Shown in pieces: positions 6,734 to 9,595 of a stretch of 9,595 nucleotides of DNA. This DNA is from Candidatus Epulonipiscium sp. (lineage in GTDB: Bacteria > Bacillota_A > Clostridia > Lachnospirales > Cellulosilyticaceae). The notes below the pieces were generated by a model, which was not told where the DNA came from, did not search any database, and worked only from the letters and a program-made list of their open reading frames with translations. The DNA lies in NCBI GenBank assembly GCA_012841565.1, contig DUUM01000396.1, positions 1 to 9,595 of the forward strand, in the 5' to 3' direction. Position numbers and translations under genes: made by a program. Position 1 is the first letter of the stretch. The number at the start of each line of letters is the position of its first letter.

Positions 6734-8461
6734 TTATTTAATAGAATCTAAATCTGATGTTTCAAGCATCATTTCCATTGTTCCATCAAAATCTGATACT
6801 TGTGTTTTAACACCATTCACGTAATTGTTCCAAGCATCATCGCTTGTAACATCCCACTCGCCTGTAATAAACTTCAATGCATTCTCTCTTGCATAGGTTT
6901 CACAGTTTGTAGTAAGTTCTGCCTTAGCTGTAGATTCTTCATCTGTTAATCTTGTTACTGGCGGACGATCATATGGTGAAACGGAATCAAGGCCACCGAT
7001 TTTACCCGATTCTATCCAGTACTTTCCTTCATAATATTCATCTGTTGGATTCCACCAAGGTTCTCCTGGTATTTGCTCAGACATAGCTTCAAAGGTAATT
7101 GGTGTAAATGGAATACCTGTACGGGCAATTCCTGAAGATGTAATACCATAGTCTCCTGCTGCTTGAACTGGATCTTCTGCATTTAAAATATCTTCTGAGA
7201 ATGTATGGTCACCACTTGCATCTACTGTATAAGTTTGGTCTTTAATTCCCCAGTTTAATAGTTCAACCATTTCTGGTGAATACTGATAGTCTATCATTTT
7301 CACTACATATTCTGGATATTCAGTTGCTGCTGAAATAATAATACCCATTGTTTTTTGTAGAGATTTTCCGTCTTGCTTAGAACCCCATTTCCAAGGTCTT
7401 CCATAATCAGAGTTTTCTGGCAAGAAGGCAAGGCCCCACTCTCTATTATCATCTACCTTTTTCATGTTCCAATCTCTAGCCATTCCTGCCCATAAAGTTG
7501 GTACAAGAGCATGATTCCCATTAATAGCTTTTTCACTACATACTGCGCCATCATCTGTTGCAAACTCTGGGTCAATATATCCTGCTTCATATAAACCGTT
7601 CATATATCCAAGCATTTCCCTAAAGTTGTCTTCAATTGGTCCAAATGACCATTCATTTCCATTCCAATAAACTGTATCCCATGTATGGAAAATCCCTACA
7701 AACCCACGATAAAATGGATAGTTTTTATCTTGATTTGTCATTACATATTTTGCATCAATATCTCCTGCATCAATTGCGGCTTTAAGATCTGCACATAATT
7801 GAGCAAATTCCTCTGTTGTTGTTGCTGGTTTTAAACCAAGTTGCTTTAAGATATCAAAGCGATATGCAAATGCTGTGAAGGATTGTGCTCCTGTAATGTC
7901 ATCTGGATTATCAAAACCATCCATGAAATAATATGCTGTTCCATCTTCATTGTATGCAAAAGCTTCTCCACCATTGGTTTCTTTTACATATTCTGGGTAA
8001 TAAGTGAGATAATCTTTGTACTTAAGAATATCTAGTACAACTCCGTCACCACCGTATTCATTTACATAATCCCCTTGTGAGTAAGTAGCTACATCAGGAA
8101 TATCTGCTGATTGTAAAAGAATCTTTTCATTGTCACGATAATCCATCCATGGCGTTAAGTTCCAAGAAATATCTAATGTTACCCCAAGATATTCTTCCAT
8201 TCTTTTTTGCCACTCATTTTGTATAAGTGTATCCGCAGGAGATGTTCCAAAGTTAGGAACATTAATACTAACTGAAAGTGTATTGTTGGGTAATTCAGGA
8301 AAAAACAACTCTCCATCTGCTGTCTCATTACCTTCTTCTACTGCTGGTTTGTCGTTGGCATTGCCACCTTTATTAGGCTGGTCTTTTTTGCCACAACCTA
8401 CAAATAATGATGTTACCATCAACGCTCCTAAAATTAATGCTATAATTTTCTTTTTTTGCAT
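6734..8461 (-). CDS. Extracellular sugar-binding lipoprotein of a CUT1-type ABC importer
   Basis: This 575-residue protein begins at an ATG preceded by AAAGGGGGAA (SD core at 8472-8476, 10 nt spacing). The first 22 residues are a lipoprotein signal: positively charged QKKK, a hydrophobic stretch, then FVGC with the lipidated Cys23. A Gly/Asn/Glu-rich linker (about 24-52) tethers the binding domain. The mature part has the LipO/YtcQ family pattern, including the segment around LLQSADIPD (115-123), and the usual large size (over 500 residues) of polysaccharide-type binding proteins. It should sit on the outer face of the membrane and deliver an oligosaccharide to the two permeases encoded just upstream. 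It is the last transporter gene, ends at a strong terminator, and is preceded by a small hairpin. The ligand is not deducible, though the adjoining glycosidases suggest a plant glycan fragment. Confidence 0.95.
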   Translation of the reverse strand: MQKKKIIALILGALMVTSLFVGCGKKDQPNKGGNANDKPAVEEGNETADGELFFPELPNNTLSVSINVPNFGTSPADTLIQNEWQKRMEEYLGVTLDISWNLTPWMDYRDNEKILLQSADIPDVATYSQGDYVNEYGGDGVVLDILKYKDYLTYYPEYVKETNGGEAFAYNEDGTAYYFMDGFDNPDDITGAQSFTAFAYRFDILKQLGLKPATTTEEFAQLCADLKAAIDAGDIDAKYVMTNQDKNYPFYRGFVGIFHTWDTVYWNGNEWSFGPIEDNFREMLGYMNGLYEAGYIDPEFATDDGAVCSEKAINGNHALVPTLWAGMARDWNMKKVDDNREWGLAFLPENSDYGRPWKWGSKQDGKSLQKTMGIIISAATEYPEYVVKMIDYQYSPEMVELLNWGIKDQTYTVDASGDHTFSEDILNAEDPVQAAGDYGITSSGIARTGIPFTPITFEAMSEQIPGEPWWNPTDEYYEGKYWIESGKIGGLDSVSPYDRPPVTRLTDEESTAKAELTTNCETYARENALKFITGEWDVTSDDAWNNYVNGVKTQVSDFDGTMEMMLETSDLDSIK

Positions 8462-8508
8462 AATAATACTTCCCCCTTTTATATAGGTGTTTTTATTTTA
8501 TTATAAAA

Positions 8509-8523
8509 CAGGATTTTATCCTG
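8509..8523 (-). promoter_or_regulatory. Intercistronic hairpin between permease and binding-protein genes
   Basis: A perfect 6-bp inverted repeat (CAGGAT / ATCCTG) with a 3-base loop starts 3 nt after the permease stop codon. Outside an A/A mismatch, three more A-T pairs can form. On the minus strand it is followed by TTTTATAATAAAAT, so it could be a weak terminator, or a 3' stabiliser or processing site that sets permease and binding-protein levels apart. The rest of this 65-nt gap holds only the SD of the lipoprotein gene. Confidence 0.5.
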
Positions 8524-8526
8524 ATT

Positions 8527-9435
8527 TTATCCCTTAACAGAACCTAACTGAATTCCTTGTGTAAAATATTTTTGAATAAATGGATAAATCAAAAGAATTG
8601 GTGCCATGGTTGCAAAAATAGTTGCATATTGAACATTCATTGGATTCAATTGTCCACTTTGGACCATTTGATTGACACCATCGAAGGTTCCACCGGCAGC
8701 GCCTGACTTAAACAAAATAGTTCTTAAGATCATTTGTATTGGTTGCCTTGCCTCATCTTTTATATAAAGTAAAGCCTCAAAGTAACTATTCCACATTCCT
8801 ACAATTGCAAATAAACCAAATGTAGCATAAAGCGCTTTAGAAAGCGGCATATATATTCGGAATAAGATACTGGCTTCCCCAGCTCCATCTATCCTTGCTG
8901 CATCTCGTATCTCATTGGATATACCTTGGAAAAACGAACGATAGACAAACACATTGTAGGCAGATATGGCATTTGGTAATACCAAGGCCCATATGGTATT
9001 CATAATCTTTAAATCACGTACTAATAGGTAAGTAGGAACAGTACCACCACTAAAGAACATGGTAATTAGTAGAAATAGCGTTAGTGGTTTCCGAAGAACA
9101 AAATTAGGTACCATTAACACATAAGCAATCATTGATGTTAAAAGCAAGTTAATAAATGTAGCAACCAATGCATAGATGATTGTGTTTTTATATGCTACCC
9201 AAATTGCCTTTTGTCCAAAAACAATTTCATATCCCTTGGTATTAAAGCCTTTTGGCCACCATCTAACTGCACCAGAACTAATGGCTGTTGGATTACTTAA
9301 AGAAATTGCTATTACATTCACTAATGGATAAATCATAATGATAGCGAAAACAACCATAATGATTGCTAAAATAAATTCAAATGTATAACTACCAATATGT
9401 ATTTTATTGTTAATTTTCTTTCTTCTACTTTTCAT
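8527..9435 (-). CDS. ABC sugar importer permease, LplC/YtcP type
   Basis: This 302-residue inner-membrane protein is one half of the translocation pore of a CUT1 carbohydrate importer. Six hydrophobic segments are visible (about 20-40, 82-104, 116-137, 145-165, 201-221 and 273-289). The cytoplasmic EAA loop that docks on the ATPase is at about 174-198, with RDAARIDGAGEASILFRIYM and then PL. The C-terminus GIQLGSVKG is typical of the family. I chose the ATG at 9433-9435 because AAAGGAGG lies 6 nt upstream. An in-frame GTG seven codons earlier (9454-9456) would put this SD inside the gene and has none of its own. It follows the first permease gene by 14 nt. No ATP-binding subunit is in view; relatives commonly use a shared MsmX/MsmK-type ATPase encoded elsewhere. 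Confidence 0.95.
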   Translation of the reverse strand: MKSRRKKINNKIHIGSYTFEFILAIIMVVFAIIMIYPLVNVIAISLSNPTAISSGAVRWWPKGFNTKGYEIVFGQKAIWVAYKNTIIYALVATFINLLLTSMIAYVLMVPNFVLRKPLTLFLLITMFFSGGTVPTYLLVRDLKIMNTIWALVLPNAISAYNVFVYRSFFQGISNEIRDAARIDGAGEASILFRIYMPLSKALYATFGLFAIVGMWNSYFEALLYIKDEARQPIQMILRTILFKSGAAGGTFDGVNQMVQSGQLNPMNVQYATIFATMAPILLIYPFIQKYFTQGIQLGSVKG

Positions 9436-9441
9436 CTGCGT

Positions 9442-9449
9442 CCTCCTTT
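9442..9449 (-). promoter_or_regulatory. Ribosome binding site of the second permease gene
   Basis: On the minus strand the site reads AAAGGAGG, directly after the TAG stop of the first permease gene (9450-9452) and 6 nt before the ATG at 9435. It fixes the start of the second permease and excludes the longer GTG-initiated reading. Confidence 0.85.
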
Positions 9450-9595
9450 CTACCACAAGCTGTTTTCTGGGTTTATTTTTTGTGTAATTCTATTCGTTCC
9501 ATATACCAAAATAAAGCTTGCTAGAGAAACAAACAGATTCACTGCTGTAGAATACTCAAATTCTCCTTGTTGGATACCTACCCGAAACACAAAGG
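9450..9595 (-). CDS. ABC sugar importer permease, LplB type (C-terminal 47 residues only)
   Basis: A frame entering from the right edge encodes FVFRVGIQQGEFEYSTAVNL, a last hydrophobic segment (LFVSLASFILVYGTNRI), and ends in NPENSLW followed by TAG at 9450-9452. This is the characteristic C-terminus of LplB-type permeases: the RVGxQQGxxxYxTAVxLF pattern, the final transmembrane helix, and a Ser-Leu-Trp end. It would pair with the LplC-type permease 14 nt downstream to form the pore. The first 2 bases of the entering frame (9594-9595) belong to an incomplete codon. The rest of the gene and the operon promoter lie outside the window. Confidence 0.9.
   Translation of the reverse strand, partial: FVFRVGIQQGEFEYSTAVNLFVSLASFILVYGTNRITQKINPENSLW

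Noticed and set aside
8462..8526. Independent promoter for the binding-protein gene (TATAAT-like bases around 8500)
   Set aside because: AT-rich sequence gives such matches by chance, and no -35 element at proper spacing was seen.
8527..9456. Longer form of the second permease starting at GTG (9454-9456)
   Set aside because: The added seven codons contain the AAAGGAGG site and overlap the end of the previous gene; the ATG at 9435 is ideally spaced from that site.
1..9595. CRISPR arrays, tRNA or rRNA genes, insertion sequences, riboswitches, catabolite-repression operators
   Set aside because: No spaced repeats, transposase reading frames, RNA-gene signatures or convincing operator palindromes were found; almost all bases are in minus-strand coding regions.

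Overview
The window is AT-rich and densely packed on the minus strand. Its Shine-Dalgarno sites are strong (AGGAGG-type), it has a Gram-positive-style lipoprotein, and it encodes an LplB/LplC-type sugar permease pair. This fits a low-GC Bacillota, most likely a gut or plant-fibre-associated Clostridium or Lachnospiraceae member. That is an inference from gene style; no taxonomic marker gene is present.

In transcription order (right to left) the window holds: the 3' end of a first ABC-importer permease (9450-9595, cut by the window edge); a second permease (8527-9435); a short intercistronic hairpin (8509-8523); an extracellular sugar-binding lipoprotein (6734-8461); a strong intrinsic terminator (6665-6699); a DUF4038/GH140 apiosidase-like glycosidase (5284-6630); a GH2-fold protein that has lost its catalytic glutamates (2365-5265); and a second GH2 protein with an intact active site (1-2381, 3' end outside the window). 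There are no RNA genes, mobile elements, CRISPR arrays or plus-strand genes that I can support. No gene-free stretch exceeds about 105 bases.

The set reads as one glycan-utilisation locus. A CUT1-type importer without its own ATPase in view would capture an oligosaccharide. Three glycosidase-fold proteins without signal peptides would then process it in the cytoplasm. The terminator between the binding protein and the enzymes suggests that the binding protein is made in excess and the enzymes by read-through. The enzyme genes are tightly coupled: 18 nt between the first two, and a 17-nt overlap between the last two with a TTG start.

The most unusual feature is the tandem GH2 pair. The upstream copy keeps the fold, gains a C-terminal carbohydrate-binding-like domain and lacks the Ig-like domain 4. 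It has Asp instead of the acid/base Glu, Val instead of the nucleophile Glu, and several other active-site substitutions. The downstream copy keeps these barrel residues but has lost the usual GIFR-type motif of domain 1, which the upstream copy keeps. This makes a pseudoenzyme/enzyme pair worth testing as a hetero-oligomer or sugar-sensing module.
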